Shown piece after piece: positions 48,222 through 59,179 of a stretch of DNA of 64,000 bases. Position 1 is the stretch's first letter; every line of letters starts with the position of its first letter. The notes beneath the pieces are model-generated. The model worked only from the letters and a program-made list of their open reading frames with translations, was not told where the DNA came from and made no database searches. The DNA lies in contig CM075353.1 of NCBI GenBank assembly GCA_037693485.1, positions 8,876,001 through 8,940,000 of the forward strand, given 5' to 3'. Source of the stretch: Kitagawia praeruptora (Eukaryota; Streptophyta; Magnoliopsida; Apiales; Apiaceae). The position numbers and the translations under genes are program-made.

Positions 48222-48856
48222 TGATATGGGCTGAAAATAAGCATTAAATACATATTTAATGTGGCATTAAATAAACCTAGATTGGTCCAAAGTTAAAGCC
48301 CATTAATGAGGTCTGAAACCCTAATTAAATATTAAAAACGTAATTAACGAATCGGCCAAATAAAAGACTCTGTTATTGAGTCCAAAAGGAAACCAAATTA
48401 TTTATGGAGTAGCCTCCAAGGCATACAACTCCTATAGTTTTCCACCTTCCTCATGGAAGGATCTAGAATTGGGCCCAAAGTGGGTAACTTGCCCACCAAG
48501 TTACTAAACCCTAATTCCAAGGCTTCTCAAGCCTATATAAAGGGTCTCACCCCTCATTCTCATAACAACGTTTTTTGGGCACAGCTCCAGACACATCCAT
48601 TACGTTTTGGCTTAATCCTCGAATAAGGACATACAAGCCACTGCGTCCTAGGTGAGCTCTCGCCGCCATAGCCTCGAGGGCACCATCACCTAGAACTACG
48701 TTTTGGCTTGATTCTTGATATTCATCAAGGTACGTAGGCATCTTGCGAGGATCGACAAGTCCCGACAGCAAGAGCAGCCACCATTAAAGCTCGAAGCTCT
48801 CAATCCCTAGCAATCAATACACGAATAAATTACACCCTACTTTTTATTCCACAACA
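48222..48856 (+). repeat. gypsy 5' LTR (635 bp)
   Basis: Contains a TATA box (CCTATATAAAG at about 48531-48541) about 30 bases before CATTCTCATAACAAC, a plausible transcription start, so the U3 and R boundary can be estimated here. Confidence 0.92.
48532..48541 (+). promoter_or_regulatory. TATA box of gypsy LTR promoter
   Basis: TATATAAAG in a G/C-richer stretch of the LTR, also present in the 3' LTR near 57443. The position fits a U3 promoter. Activity is unknown. Confidence 0.6.
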
Positions 48857-48875
48857 TTTGGCATCGTCTGTGGGA
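48857..48875 (+). other. gypsy primer binding site
   Basis: TTTGGCATCGTCTGTGGGA directly follows the LTR. It closely resembles the TTGGCGCC(G)TCTGTGGGA primer sites of plant Tat/Retand-like gypsy elements, with a small mutation. Confidence 0.7.
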
Positions 48876-48889
48876 AGAAGACATCAACC

Positions 48890-51030
48890 ATGGTTACCAC
48901 ACGAAGAACATCAATCGCAGAAACTACTGAAACGCCCATCGGCACTTTCGCGCCCTCAGTGATGGAACAGGTACCACCAGGAGCGGGCTCCCAACCTCAG
49001 ATTACTCAGCCTCAAGGGACGGATCCCCCGAGGTCTGAAACTCAAACTCAAAGGTCGTTACCCCTAGTGACGAACCCCTTCAACCAAGGGACGAATCCCC
49101 TTCAGATGGTTGTCTCTCCCTTCGGAGGATGTCTACTTCACTGCCCTAGTGAAAGAGTTTAACTCTCCAGGGCGGATCCCCAATCCTAGGCATGACTATG
49201 CCCATAATAGACAATCATGATTATAAATCTCTGCCATAGTGCTTCCACCACTAACAGATCAGAACCCTAGTTATGGGCTTCCGCCCCGATTAGAGGATGA
49301 TTCGCCACGTATCTAATGCTTGAGACCTCCATATATAGCAGGAAAATGAAGTCTCAATTGTGCACTAATGACGATGATCCACTACCCTCGACTACCAATC
49401 AAGGAACGACTCCCCCAGAGGCGTGTCTCCAAGGGGTGATCCCCCAGGTGTGATCCAAAATCCACTAACTCAAGGAGAGAATTCCCAATTGCAGATGGTG
49501 GTTTTACCTCTGTCTAATGGAGCACATGAAGCATGGATCGCCACCACCATCATGTTAATTCCAACAAATCGAAACCCTGTTTGTGGGTTGTCACCGTACC
49601 CAACTGCTGCTGAAAACATCGATCTACTCATGAGAAGTATGTGCCTCAATATATTGAAGGCTTGGTCCCCTTATTAGAGGAAATCAAAGTTTATCCGGAT
49701 CATACAACAAAGATGATTTCTCGTCTGAAGAAGATAAAGAAGAGGATGTCCGTTCTAGCAAGAGACGTCAAGGCAAGGAGCCCATCATAGGATCAGGACG
49801 TTCTTAACCCTGAGGGACTCAAGGAACGACTCTTTAGGCCATAAATGAAAGGATTTTGGGGCTCAAATTACTCATCCACAGCAGCCGATTGTGGGTTTAA
49901 TAAATCAAGGGACGAATCCCTTCCGGATAGTGGTGTCTTCACTCTAGCACACCGTAGGGACTATAGATGTCCAACTCCATCATTACACGACGAACTTAAG
50001 TTTCCACCAACGGGATATCATAGGAAAAGACCAGACAAGGAGCTCTAAGGAATGTTAGGGCCTTCTAACCCCCAAGGATCCAAAGAATTGGCTCCCAATA
50101 CTTTAGGAGGGTGGATACTCGCTCATGAAGTGCATATCTGAAAATTAAAGAAAAACTTGGGAATACAATAGGCTAGGCAGCCCCCAAGGGCTAGGATCCC
50201 CAAGGTTTTTAATTCAAGTGATACCCCTAGGAGGAGAAGGGTCGATACACAAAGGGCTGATCCCGATGACTCGATGCCCATAGGAGGTCATGATGATCCA
50301 ATCCCGTCCTTCACCAATGAGATAATGAATGCTAATATATCAAGGAAATTCAAGATGCTCGCAATCGAGGCATGTGATGGGGCAGGAGATCCCATTAATC
50401 ATGTGAGGACATACTCCAATGCACTACTAATTTTAACCCGTGATTGACGCAATCAAGTATAGGACGTTCTCTAAAACCTTGGGGGGCATGATACAACGAT
50501 GGTATAGTCGGTTGCCCCCAAACTCAATCGGCTTCTTTAAAGGACTAGGAAGGGCATTGTTCGTCCCGTTTATTGATGAAAAGTTCAAGAGAAATGTTTT
50601 ACATGGACCGAATCACCAAGGAAGCCTTGAAGGTCCCGAACTTGGATGATAAAGCAGCTATCAAGGTAGAGGAAAGTGTAATGGAAGCCTCAACCCCTGC
50701 TGGAGGCAATAGAGGTAATAACGAGAAGCGAAGGTGGTCACGAGTGGGATGTTAAGGATAGGTATCCTCGAATAAGTAAAGGCTCTGACTCTACCTGGAA
50801 GAAGAGAAACAAAGAACCGAGGTTCACCAACTATGCACGTTTGAATACTCCCAACACCCAAGTCCTGATGGACATTAAGAAACAAGAATCTCTGATGGAC
50901 GAAGCCATTAAGGGCTGATCCCGGGAAGAGAAACAAGAATCAATATAGTCAGTTCCATAAGCCATGGGGGAATAACATTCACGGTTATAGACAGCTGAAA
51001 CACGAGATCAAGTTTCTGATCCTATGAGAA
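48890..51030 (+). pseudogene. gypsy gag remnant
   Basis: Starts with MVTTRRTSIAETTETP shortly after the primer site, a typical gag start for this lineage, then breaks after 90 codons. A recognisable gag core occurs near 50440-50650 (IQRWYSRLPPNSIGFF). Tandem-like GGGACGAATCCC motifs intervene. Many frameshifts and stops. Confidence 0.7.
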
Positions 51031-51209
51031 AAGTTGAATAAGTTCATCAAGGATGGCCAACAGGGGAACCTAAAGAAGAGATTATGGAAGGAATGATGCC
51101 GATCGAGATCCCAATCCATAGCCCCAGGGGGCCGATGATAAACGTGGTTTTTTAAAGTCCCGACGGCGGTCAGGAATACAAGGAGCTCTTGTAAAGCTTG
51201 TGCTCGAGA

Positions 51210-51640
51210 AGTTATGCACATCATAGGAGAAGCTCCACAGCGAGCAAATACCGAAATAACAATTGTCTTTGATGATTCTGACTTGGAAGGGGTGAAGTGC
51301 CTTCATGATGACCCGTTGGTCATAACACCTATGATAGGCAACTCGCAAGTGAAAGGAGTCTCGATAGACAATGGAATATCAATGGATATCTCACATTCTC
51401 GAAGATGGGATACAACGATTCTCAATTGACCCCCTCCAACATGCCCGTCTATGGGTTCAACGAAGTCGAGTCGAGAGTTGAAGGAACTATTCGGTTGTCC
51501 ATGATAACAGGACGGAAGCCTAGGGAGGCCACTCAGATGTTGAACCTTTTGGTGGTTAAAGCAACTTCCGCTTACAATGTTATCCTTCGAAGCACAGGCT
51601 TGCATACCCTTAAGATGGTTGCCTCAAGATAAGACCTGAT
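51210..51640 (+). pseudogene. gypsy aspartic protease remnant
   Basis: Contains VSIDNGISMDI in the place of the protease active-site segment (DNGSSADI in relatives), preceded by SDLEGVKCLHDDPLVIT. After a frameshift it continues with LNLLVVKATSAYNVIL. The catalytic Asp remains but the following Ser-Ser is altered. Confidence 0.75.
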
Positions 51641-51859
51641 GATCAAGAATCCTACAAGGAATGGAGTTGATGAAGAAAAGAGAGATCAGACAATAACAAA
51701 GAATTGAAATCCAGCCGCCTTGAGGCCTAATGAAGTCGGGGGGCAGGTCTTCCCGATTGAAGACATGGATGTCCGAAAAGATGAAAAACAAGAGGAAATC
51801 CTACCTAGGACTTAGTCCCCACTCCCCTAGTTCCCGAAGAACCTGAAAATTTACTCACA

Positions 51860-52610
51860 GAGGGCATTGATGAATAAGCCCTTGAAGGGCAAATTAGATG
51901 CATTCCTACAAGAGAACATTGTTGTAGTTTCTTGGAGAGTAGCTGATATGCAAGGGGTCGATCCCCAATTAATTACGTAAACTAGACGTCCACCCGAATA
52001 GGGAGACGATGAAACGGAAAAAAAATATTTTAATTCCAAGAGGTAGGAAGGCCAATGGAGAATGAAGGATGTGTATTGACTTCATTGATATGAAAGATGC
52101 ATGTCTTAGTGACTACTTTCCCCTACCAAGGAACGATTCATTGACCAATGCAACAAAGGTGACGACCCAAAAAGGCGACATATTGAAGATTGAAGAATAA
52201 AATCTTTGAGCATCTTAGTGGGAAAACTATATAAGTCCATGGAAATGATGTGTTAATCAATAGCCTCGATAAGGCACATCACATCGAGCATTCTTATGAG
52301 GTGTTTGAGGTGTTAAGACGCCACGTGATGATACTGAATCTGACCTAATGCACCTTCAGCATATGATCAGAAAGTTTTTTTGGGTTTGATGGTCTCCAAA
52401 CATGGAAATTGAGGTCAACCCCGATTAGGGTAGAGCAATCCTTGACACGAAACCTTATTTGTTGACAATACTTGACATAACCGAATTACGTAAAGTCATT
52501 ATATCTATACTTGGATGTATTTAATACAGATTTGAGTGTCGTCCTCATGAAAGAGGAAAACAAAGTTCAGAAACCCATCTATTATGTGAAAAAGGTCTTG
52601 CATTGGACAA
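51860..52610 (+). pseudogene. gypsy reverse transcriptase remnant
   Basis: Fragments in changing frames recall plant gypsy reverse transcriptase: a region before the palm, a YDQKVFLGLMVSKHGN-like stretch near 52360-52410 and a TELRKVI-like thumb region. The YVDD motif could not be read intact. Decay is severe. Confidence 0.6.
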
Positions 52611-52689
52611 AGTAACCACAATAAATCCCCAAGCACTCACTGACTTCATGGTTGAACACACCATTGACAACCACGAAGTCGGGGGGCAA

Positions 52690-53040
52690 GAGGTAGTACC
52701 CTAGGAGGGCAAGGAATTAGAGAATGAAGGTTGAAGATCGATACCCGATGGGCTCATGCTTGAGAATGCCCCAGAGTTGGATTTCCCAACGACAGACAAT
52801 GCAAAGCCTTGATAGCCGGACTTGGCTTGAGGCCTGAGGGTAAAAAACCTCAAAGTTCGTAGAGACTCAAGATCGATAATACCGCAAGTGAAAGGTGAGT
52901 TTGAGGGAAGGGCTGGAACCACGACAAATACTTGAAGCCTGACTCAATTCAATGAGTGTTACATGAAATACATCCAGAGGAAGGAATATGTAAAGGCTGG
53001 TGTCCTACCCAAGTTTGCCTCCTCGGAGTTAGAGAATTTT
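52690..53040 (+). pseudogene. gypsy RNase H remnant, first copy
   Basis: Sequence from the EVGGQEVVP boundary through LRVKNLKVRRDS and NECYMKYIQRKEY matches the RNase H segment found again at 54060-54620. It is followed by a linker and a zinc-finger/integrase remnant, the expected order. Confidence 0.65.
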
Positions 53041-53249
53041 ATAGAAGTTTTCACTTCCAAGTCTTGAAGGCCCGAAGCAATGACTGAAAAACTAACAGCA
53101 CATGTAGGTGTGGAAAGCTATTGAATAGATCCTACAAAGATTCACCAGGAAACTGGTTAGATACCCGAAAATGCCTTGGAGGTACGGAAGTTGTCAGTTA
53201 GAACACTAAGGCCTCAAAACGTGAATTCAACCTTGAAAGAAACTCATAT

Positions 53250-53779
53250 GAAAAACTGTAGGCAACACTCGGGGGGCATGACCCTTGACCTTTAGATGGC
53301 CTAACTGGGATTCTACTGGTCAGAAATAATGGCTGATGCCGAGAGTTTGTGCGATCGATATCCATAAATACTCAACTGTTGATCAATCCCCTGAAATGTT
53401 GAAAACCATATGTTCCACCATTCCAAGTGGCAAATGCCCAGAGGAAGTTCCTAATAGTTGCAATTGATACCTTCATGAAGTAGACTGAGGCCAAACCTCA
53501 AGCCTGGATAACCACAAAGTAAATGACACAATTCCTGTGGGAAAGTGTGATACGTAGATATGGACTTCCACCAATCCTTGTAGCCAGAAATGGATGACAA
53601 ATATTCAAAAACGAGGTAAAAAACGAGGCTCTTACAAGCTGGAATTATTTGAAAGAAATGTGGTGCCTAGACTTGGCACACCCCAAATCTCAAGGTTTAT
53701 CGTATCTGAGCATCCGGTTAGGACACTCCACCTGATCAGACTAAGTGGCATAAGGTTCGATGAAACCACAAGCTTCTAG
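53250..53779 (+). pseudogene. gypsy integrase remnant
   Basis: Fragments in shifting frames match the HHCC-to-core part of plant gypsy integrases: CRQHSGG and GFYWSEIMADAESLCDRYP near 53250-53370, then PEMLKTICSTIP and LHEVD-type stretches up to about 53560. The core Asp positions cannot be confirmed because of stops. Confidence 0.6.
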
Positions 53780-53787
53780 CTCTAAGG

Positions 53788-53979
53788 AATTGAAGGCTCT
53801 AATAGGCCATGTTCCATGAAATTGAAGGCTTAAATAGGCCACGTTCAATGTAATTGAAGGCTCGAATAGGCCACGTTCCATGCAATTGAAGGCTCGAATA
53901 GGCCACGTTCAATGTAATTGAAGGCTCGAATAGGCCATGTTCCATGCAATTAAAGGCTCGAATAGGCCGCGTTCAATGT
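53788..53979 (+). repeat. Six 32-bp tandem units, alternating types
   Basis: Each unit is built on AATTGAAGGCTCGAATAGGC and is exactly 32 bp. Units ending TTCCATG(A/C) alternate with units ending TTCAATGT, so the array is really three 64-bp dimers. It lies between the integrase remnant and the second RNase H segment. Confidence 0.9.
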
Positions 53980-54059
53980 AAGTGAAGGCTCATCAGGTGA
54001 GAAATTGAACTAGGAGAATTTGATGTTAAGTACAAGTTTAGGACGACCATCAAAGCCTA

Positions 54060-54620
54060 GGCTCTAGCTGACTTCGTGGTTGAATATACCATTGAAAACC
54101 AAAAAGTCGGGGGGCAGGGGGTAATAGACTAGGAAGGTCAGCAAGGTGGGAAGCCCCTAGAAGAGAAGAAGGAGTATTTGAAGAGAAAAAGGAGTATTTA
54201 ATGCTCTATTTTGATGGGGCATCAAAAACAAAAACAAGTGGTATAGGTTTAATTTTGCAAAACCCCGATGGGTTTGCAGTTGAGTATGCCTTGAAGTTGG
54301 ACTTCCAAACAACCTACAACGAGGAAAAGTTGAAGCTCTGACAACCGACCTTGGATTGACAATAGCCCTGAGGGTGAAGAACCTGAAAGTCTGTGGAGAC
54401 TCAAAGCTAGTAATCTCACAAGTCGATGGAGAGTTTGAGGCTAGAGAAAAGAATATGGCCAAATACTTGAGGATTGTGAAAGCTACGATAGCCCAGTTCG
54501 ACGAGTGCTACGTTGAGTATATCCCAAGGGAGGAGAATACAAAGGCCGATGCCTTATTTGAGTATACTTCTTCAGAGGTCGAGACCCATTCTGGGAGCGT
54601 CTACCTCTAAGTTCTGAGAA
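54060..54620 (+). pseudogene. Second RNase H segment of gypsy element
   Basis: Reads LYFDGASKTKTSGIGLIL, then after frameshifts LRVKNLKVCGDSKLVISQ, EAREKNMAKYLRIV and CYVEYIPREENTKADAL. These are clear RNase H/archaeal-type RNase H landmarks of plant gypsy elements. The start (VEYTIENQKVGGQGV) duplicates the same boundary at 52650. It is better preserved than the first copy. Confidence 0.8.
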
Positions 54621-55190
54621 CCCCTACAATTGATTCTAAGCTTATTGCTCCTATCGGGATAGGAGGATGCTGGATAGATCGTATCAAAGCACACCTTTAG
54701 AATGGCTGGTTTCCAAACAATTCCACGGAGGCAGGGAAGCTAACTGTAAGGAACATAAGGCTCGAAGAAGCCACGTTCCACCCGACTGAAGGCTCGTGAA
54801 GGCCCCACTTCGTCCAACCAAATGCTCGAAAAGGCCACTTACCATATATTTGAAGGCTCCAAAAATGCGAGAAATAAGTTGAAACAATACTTGTAAGGAG
54901 TTAGAGCTCGAAACAAGCTTCGATTCGATATATTGTAAGCTCAAATCTGAGCAAAGAGCAAAAAGATATGGATTTTTCAATACTCGTGGAATGAGCTGGC
55001 CTAATAATCGAGTTAGAGGACAAAAGTGTGACCTCAATCCATGTCTTCAGGGGCTGGAATTTCAATTCACGATTGACCTCCTCTAGGTCTCAGAGGTAAG
55101 GTTGTGATGACCCAAGACCTAGGACGAACGAGGCTTTAAAAAGACTTCAATCGAGGTCATAGAAGGAGGTCACACACCCCGCGACCAATG
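54620..55190 (+). repeat. Linker remnant and degenerate GAAGGCTCG repeats
   Basis: Begins with a WIDRIKAHL-like linker as after RNase H in related elements, then dissolves into irregular GAAGGCTCG(A/T)-containing repeats related to the 32-bp array at 53788. Confidence 0.6.
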
Positions 55191-55191
55191 T

Positions 55192-55392
55192 AAATTGAAG
55201 GCCTTACACGACCTCAATCCAGGTCATGGGTTGAGCTCGTAAGCCTCACGATCAGCCTAAATTGAAGGCCTTACACGACCTCAATCCAGGTCATGGGTTG
55301 AGCTCGTAAGCCTCACGATCAGCCTAAATTGAAGGCCTTACACGACCTCAATCTAGGTCGTGGATTGAGCTCGTAAGCCTCACGACCAAGCC
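55192..55392 (+). repeat. Three 67-bp tandem units
   Basis: Units begin AAATTGAAGGCCTTACACGA at about 55192, 55259 and 55326 and are nearly identical; the third is slightly diverged (CTAGGTCGTGG). The shared GAAGGC and CGACCTCAA motifs continue irregularly to about 56300, including inverted CGACCTCAAATGAGGTCG palindromes near 55680. Confidence 0.88.
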
Positions 55393-55479
55393 TTAAAGCT
55401 GAGGTCCTGAAGACCCCAGACCTGGACAATTTGAGGGTTTAGTTAGGCCTCAATTCAAGTCTATCAAGGTTAGGACCCC

Positions 55480-57118
55480 CACACAAATTACAAGAAAATA
55501 TTATTATTTAATAATAATTTATAAAAAATTATTATTATTTAATAATAAAATCTGATCGGACCTTATTCAAGCAAAATTTTATCCGGGTAGGACAACCCTG
55601 ATTCGGGTATAAAAGTTATTCAAAATTTGAATAACATAAATAATATTATTCAATAATATTATTAAAAAAAAAAGCTTCACGACCTCAAATGAGGTCGGAG
55701 ATCGACCTCAGAAAAGTCACGACCAGCCTCCAAATGGAGCCTTACACGACCTGATATGAGGTCCAAATTTCACCTCGTGAAGTCTACGACCACCACCCAA
55801 TCAAGGCCTTGGACGACCTGAGATGAGGTCGTATGTGACCTCGAACAAAGTCACGATCAGGGACAAATTGAGGGCTTGGACGACCTCAATTGAGGTCTTG
55901 TGAAAAAGTGCAATTTAGTACCCCTACTTTTGCTATGTTCACAAAAAGAGTCCATGAAAAATTATGAAATAATCCCCCTAAAATGCATGTGTACACAAAT
56001 TCAATATTTTCGATTAAAGTTTTCGAATTTTATTCAAGCAAAATTTTATCCGAGTAGGACACCCCAATATTTGAATAAAATAAATAATATTACTCAATAA
56101 TATTATTTAAAGAGAAAAAAGATTGTAAAAAAAAAGAGGAATATTGTTCACGACCTCAAATGAGGTCCTAAAATCCACCTCGTGCAACTTGCGACCTGCC
56201 CCCAAATTGAAGCTTACACGACCTGATATAAGGTCGCAGTTCACCTCGTACAAGGCACGACATGCAAGTATTGGACGAACAGGAATGAGTTCATACTGAA
56301 AAGTGCAGTTTAGCACCCCAAATTTTGCATGATTTACATATTGATCCCTCAAGTTTATAAATCGACATTTTGATCCTTCTAATTTCAAAATTAACAGATT
56401 TGTCCCTGGACTTTTTTTAATTGACAAAAAAAATCCTTGCAAAATTGCGAAAATGCACCTACAAAATGCACGTGTGCACAAATTGAATATTTTCAATTGA
56501 AATTTTCGAATTATTTTCAAGAAATTGTCCGAGAACACAAAAAAATTACAAATTTCGTAGGATTGAGATTCCAAAAATTATTTTAAGTCTTGTGAAAGAT
56601 CAGATAATTCGTGAATGACACATTTAAATTGTCAAGAATAAACCAAAAAATACCAGTGGGTACAAAAAAAATTCCTAAATTATTAGGAATAATTACGAAA
56701 AATACCCACGGGTACATTAAAATTCCTAAATTATTAGGAATAATTAAGAAAAATACCTGTGAGTATATAAAAATTCCTCAATCATTAGGAAAGGTACAGA
56801 AAAATACGAGAAAAATTATAGAAATATTTTCTTGAAAATTGAGCAATAATTTATGCTAATAATGCATGAATGCCTTATAAAAGTGTCGAAATTGCTAAAA
56901 GCAAGCACCATTAAAGCCTCGAATAAGGTCAATCGTCGTAAATGGGTAGGTCTCTCCACACTTTACAATAAGGCGATATATGTGAAACACTAGTGTAAAC
57001 CAAAATCCCCATATAAGGGTAGGAAAATTAAGAAGTCCCAGGTAAGGGATAAAAACGATCCCGAGTCTCGATTAAGGCAAATATAACTTCTACGAAAACC
57101 TGATCAGTTTTCCTAGAA
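55480..57118 (+). other. Non-coding 3' part of gypsy element
   Basis: AT-rich, with repeated GACCTCA.TGAGGTC palindromes to about 56300 and a block of about 50-bp units (AATTCCTAAATTATTAGGAA, about 56670-56790). No conserved coding domain. Probably the long 3' untranslated region typical of this lineage. Confidence 0.65.
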
Positions 57119-57130
57119 GTTGGGGGCAAA
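57119..57130 (+). other. gypsy polypurine tract
   Basis: GTTGGGGGCAAA immediately before the 3' LTR, in the position of the plus-strand priming tract. Confidence 0.7.
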
Positions 57131-57916
57131 TGATATGGGCTGAAAATAAGCATTAAATACATATTTAATGTGGCATTAAATAAATCTAGATTGGTCCAAA
57201 GTTAAAGCCCATTAATGAGGTCTGAAACCCTAATTAAATATTAAAAACGTAATTAACGAATCGACCAAATAAAAGACTCTGTTATTGAGTCCAAAAGGAA
57301 ACCAAATTATTTATGGAGTAGCCTCCAAGGCATACAACTCCTATAGTTTTCCACCTTCCTCATGGAAGGATCTAGAATTGGGCCCAAAGTGGGTAACTTG
57401 CCCACCAAGTTACTAAACCCTAATTCCAAGGCTTCTCAAGCCTATATAAAGGGTCTCACCCCTCATTCTCATAACAACATTTTTTGGGCACAGCTCCAGA
57501 CACATCCATTACGTTTTGGCTTAATCCTCGAATAAGAACATACAAGCCACTGCGTCCTAGGTGAGCTCTCGCCGCCATAGCCTCGAGGGCACCATCACCT
57601 AGAACTACGTTTTGGCTTGATTCTTCAACATTTTTTGGGCACAGCTCCAGACACATCCATTACATTTTGGCTTAATCCTCGAATAAGGACATACAAGCCA
57701 CTGCGTCCTAGGTGAGCTCTCGCCGCCATAGCCTCGAGGGCACCATCACCTAGAACTACGTTTTGGCTTGATTCTTGATATTCATCAAGGTACGTAGGCA
57801 TCTTGCGAGGATCGACAAGTCCCGACAGCAAGAGCAACCACCATTAAAGCTCGAAGCTCTCAATCCCTAGCAATCAATACACGAATTAATTACACCCTAC
57901 TTTTTGTTCCACAACA
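57131..57916 (+). repeat. gypsy 3' LTR (786 bp, with 151-bp internal duplication)
   Basis: Matches the 5' LTR apart from scattered substitutions and one extra 151-bp tandem copy of the segment starting ACATTTTTTGGGCACAGC (first copy near 57478, second near 57629). The two LTRs were identical at insertion, so the duplication arose later in this LTR. Confidence 0.92.
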
Positions 57917-58395
57917 GTTACAATATTTTACAAAAATTTTAAAAGTAAAAAAAGAGTTATAATAATAATTTTTTTTAAAAAATTTTATGATTTTGCTTAT
58001 ATGTTTTAGGATTAGAGATGGTAGTAAATATAATTACTACTTGCCCAAAATAATTATTCTGAAGTTTTTGGGATGACACTTTTGTCCAAATTCTGACAAC
58101 AAAATCTTCTACCTGTTAACTTGTGTAATTCAATGATAAATAGATAATTGTATCTCATAATTCTAATCATCACTAAATCAAGGTCCCATCGAGAATTTTC
58201 AAAAAAAAAAATCCTTTATTTTTGTATTAAAAAAATTAAAATTGAAAGCATAAAAAAGGGGTGACGTGGAGACTCGTAGCAGAGCTAGGGTGCATGTCAC
58301 GGTGGCACGGACATGCCAGACTGGACATGCCATGACCGCATGCCTTTTCATGATTTGTCATGCTTTTTTACTAATTTTTTATTAATCTTTTATAG

Positions 58396-58445
<50 letters not shown>

Positions 58446-58670
58446 CATAATCTATTATTTTTAGTGAAAATATTTGATAAATTATTTTTTAATTTTTTTC
58501 TACTATATAATTTGTAAGTTCATAATAATTTTAGTATTGTATTATTTTTGTAATATTAATATCAATCTATTTTTTATTACCTTTTTAAATTTATATTAAA
58601 TAGAAAATGGCATGCCATTTGGGCATGACTTTTGGTAAAAGGCATGCCTTTAGAAAACCGCGTGCTATGT
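57917..58670. other. Repeat-derived flank between gypsy element and ASY1
   Basis: Continuation of the repeat unit split by the gypsy element, including the segment shared with 24491-24580 (58027-58110). Then comes an AT-rich stretch with several GGCATGCC-type motifs (58300-58660) that may be an unrecognised element. Confidence 0.6.
58401..58445. repeat. (TA)n(GT)n microsatellite
   Basis: A TA run followed by a GT run. Confidence 0.9.
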
Positions 58671-58671
58671 A

Positions 58672-58900
58672 TGGTTCTAAAAATTTCCGATTTAACCGAT
58701 TAATCCCCGATTAATCCTATGTAAGGTAGCTAACTGATTCGATTTTTGAAATCCGATTAATCCAATAAATTTATTTAAAATGATATATTTATTTGTAAAT
58801 TAGACTAATATATTAAATATTATTATAAAATTCAATTAATCTTTTCAATTAATTCCGATTACTTGATTAATTTTAAATCGATACCTTAACTAATTTATAT
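58672..58900. mobile_element. Non-autonomous DNA element, copy 2, inverted
   Basis: Begins GTTCTAAAAATTTCCGATTT and carries CGATTAATCC motifs. Its reverse complement aligns with 11518-11653. This copy lies about 300-500 bp upstream of the ASY1 start codon, inside or next to its promoter. Confidence 0.6.
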
Positions 58901-59069
58901 GATTACCGATTTTTATAACATGTTACATGTGCTAGGTACCCTAAGCAGAGCACCACCATCACATTTGGCGTGTCCTTCCCTTATTTATTGTTTTGTTGGT
59001 GCATATCTTTTTGCTCACTCCACTTCACCCACCACTCTCCAGTCTCCTCACTTGTTCTTCATTTCATCC

Positions 59070-59166
59070 TCTCTGCTCTCTCAACTCTTTCTCTCTCTCT
59101 CTCTCTCTCAAAATTTGAAATCTATACTCTCTCTCAAAATTTGAAATCTATACTCTCTCTCTCTTC
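59070..59166 (+). repeat. CT-rich ASY1 leader with small duplication
   Basis: (CT)n runs separated by two copies of CTCTCTCAAAATTTGAAATC lie just before the ASY1 ATG. Probably 5' untranslated leader. Confidence 0.7.
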
Positions 59167-59179
59167 TCGGAGATTAACA

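Larger units (their letters stand above)
48222..57916 (+). mobile_element. Ty3/gypsy LTR retrotransposon, heavily decayed, TSD GTTAC
   Basis: LTRs at 48222-48856 and 57131-57916 both begin TGATATGGGC and end CACAACA. GTTAC flanks the element at 48217-48221 and 57917-57921. A TGGCATCGTCTGTGGGA primer site follows the left LTR and AGTTGGGGGCAAA precedes the right LTR. Gag, protease, reverse transcriptase, RNase H and integrase remnants occur on + in this order, all with many stops and frameshifts. A second RNase H segment lies after integrase. The primer site and extra RNase H suggest the Tat-type lineage. Not autonomous. Confidence 0.93.

Noticed and set aside
48547..48771. Minus-strand 74-codon frame in the gypsy LTR, repeated at 57.4-57.8 kb
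   Set aside because: Antisense to the element, no domain, and repeated only through LTR identity and the 151-bp duplication.
53788..53979. CRISPR-like regular 32-bp repeats
   Set aside because: Units are directly contiguous without unique spacers and lie within a plant retrotransposon.
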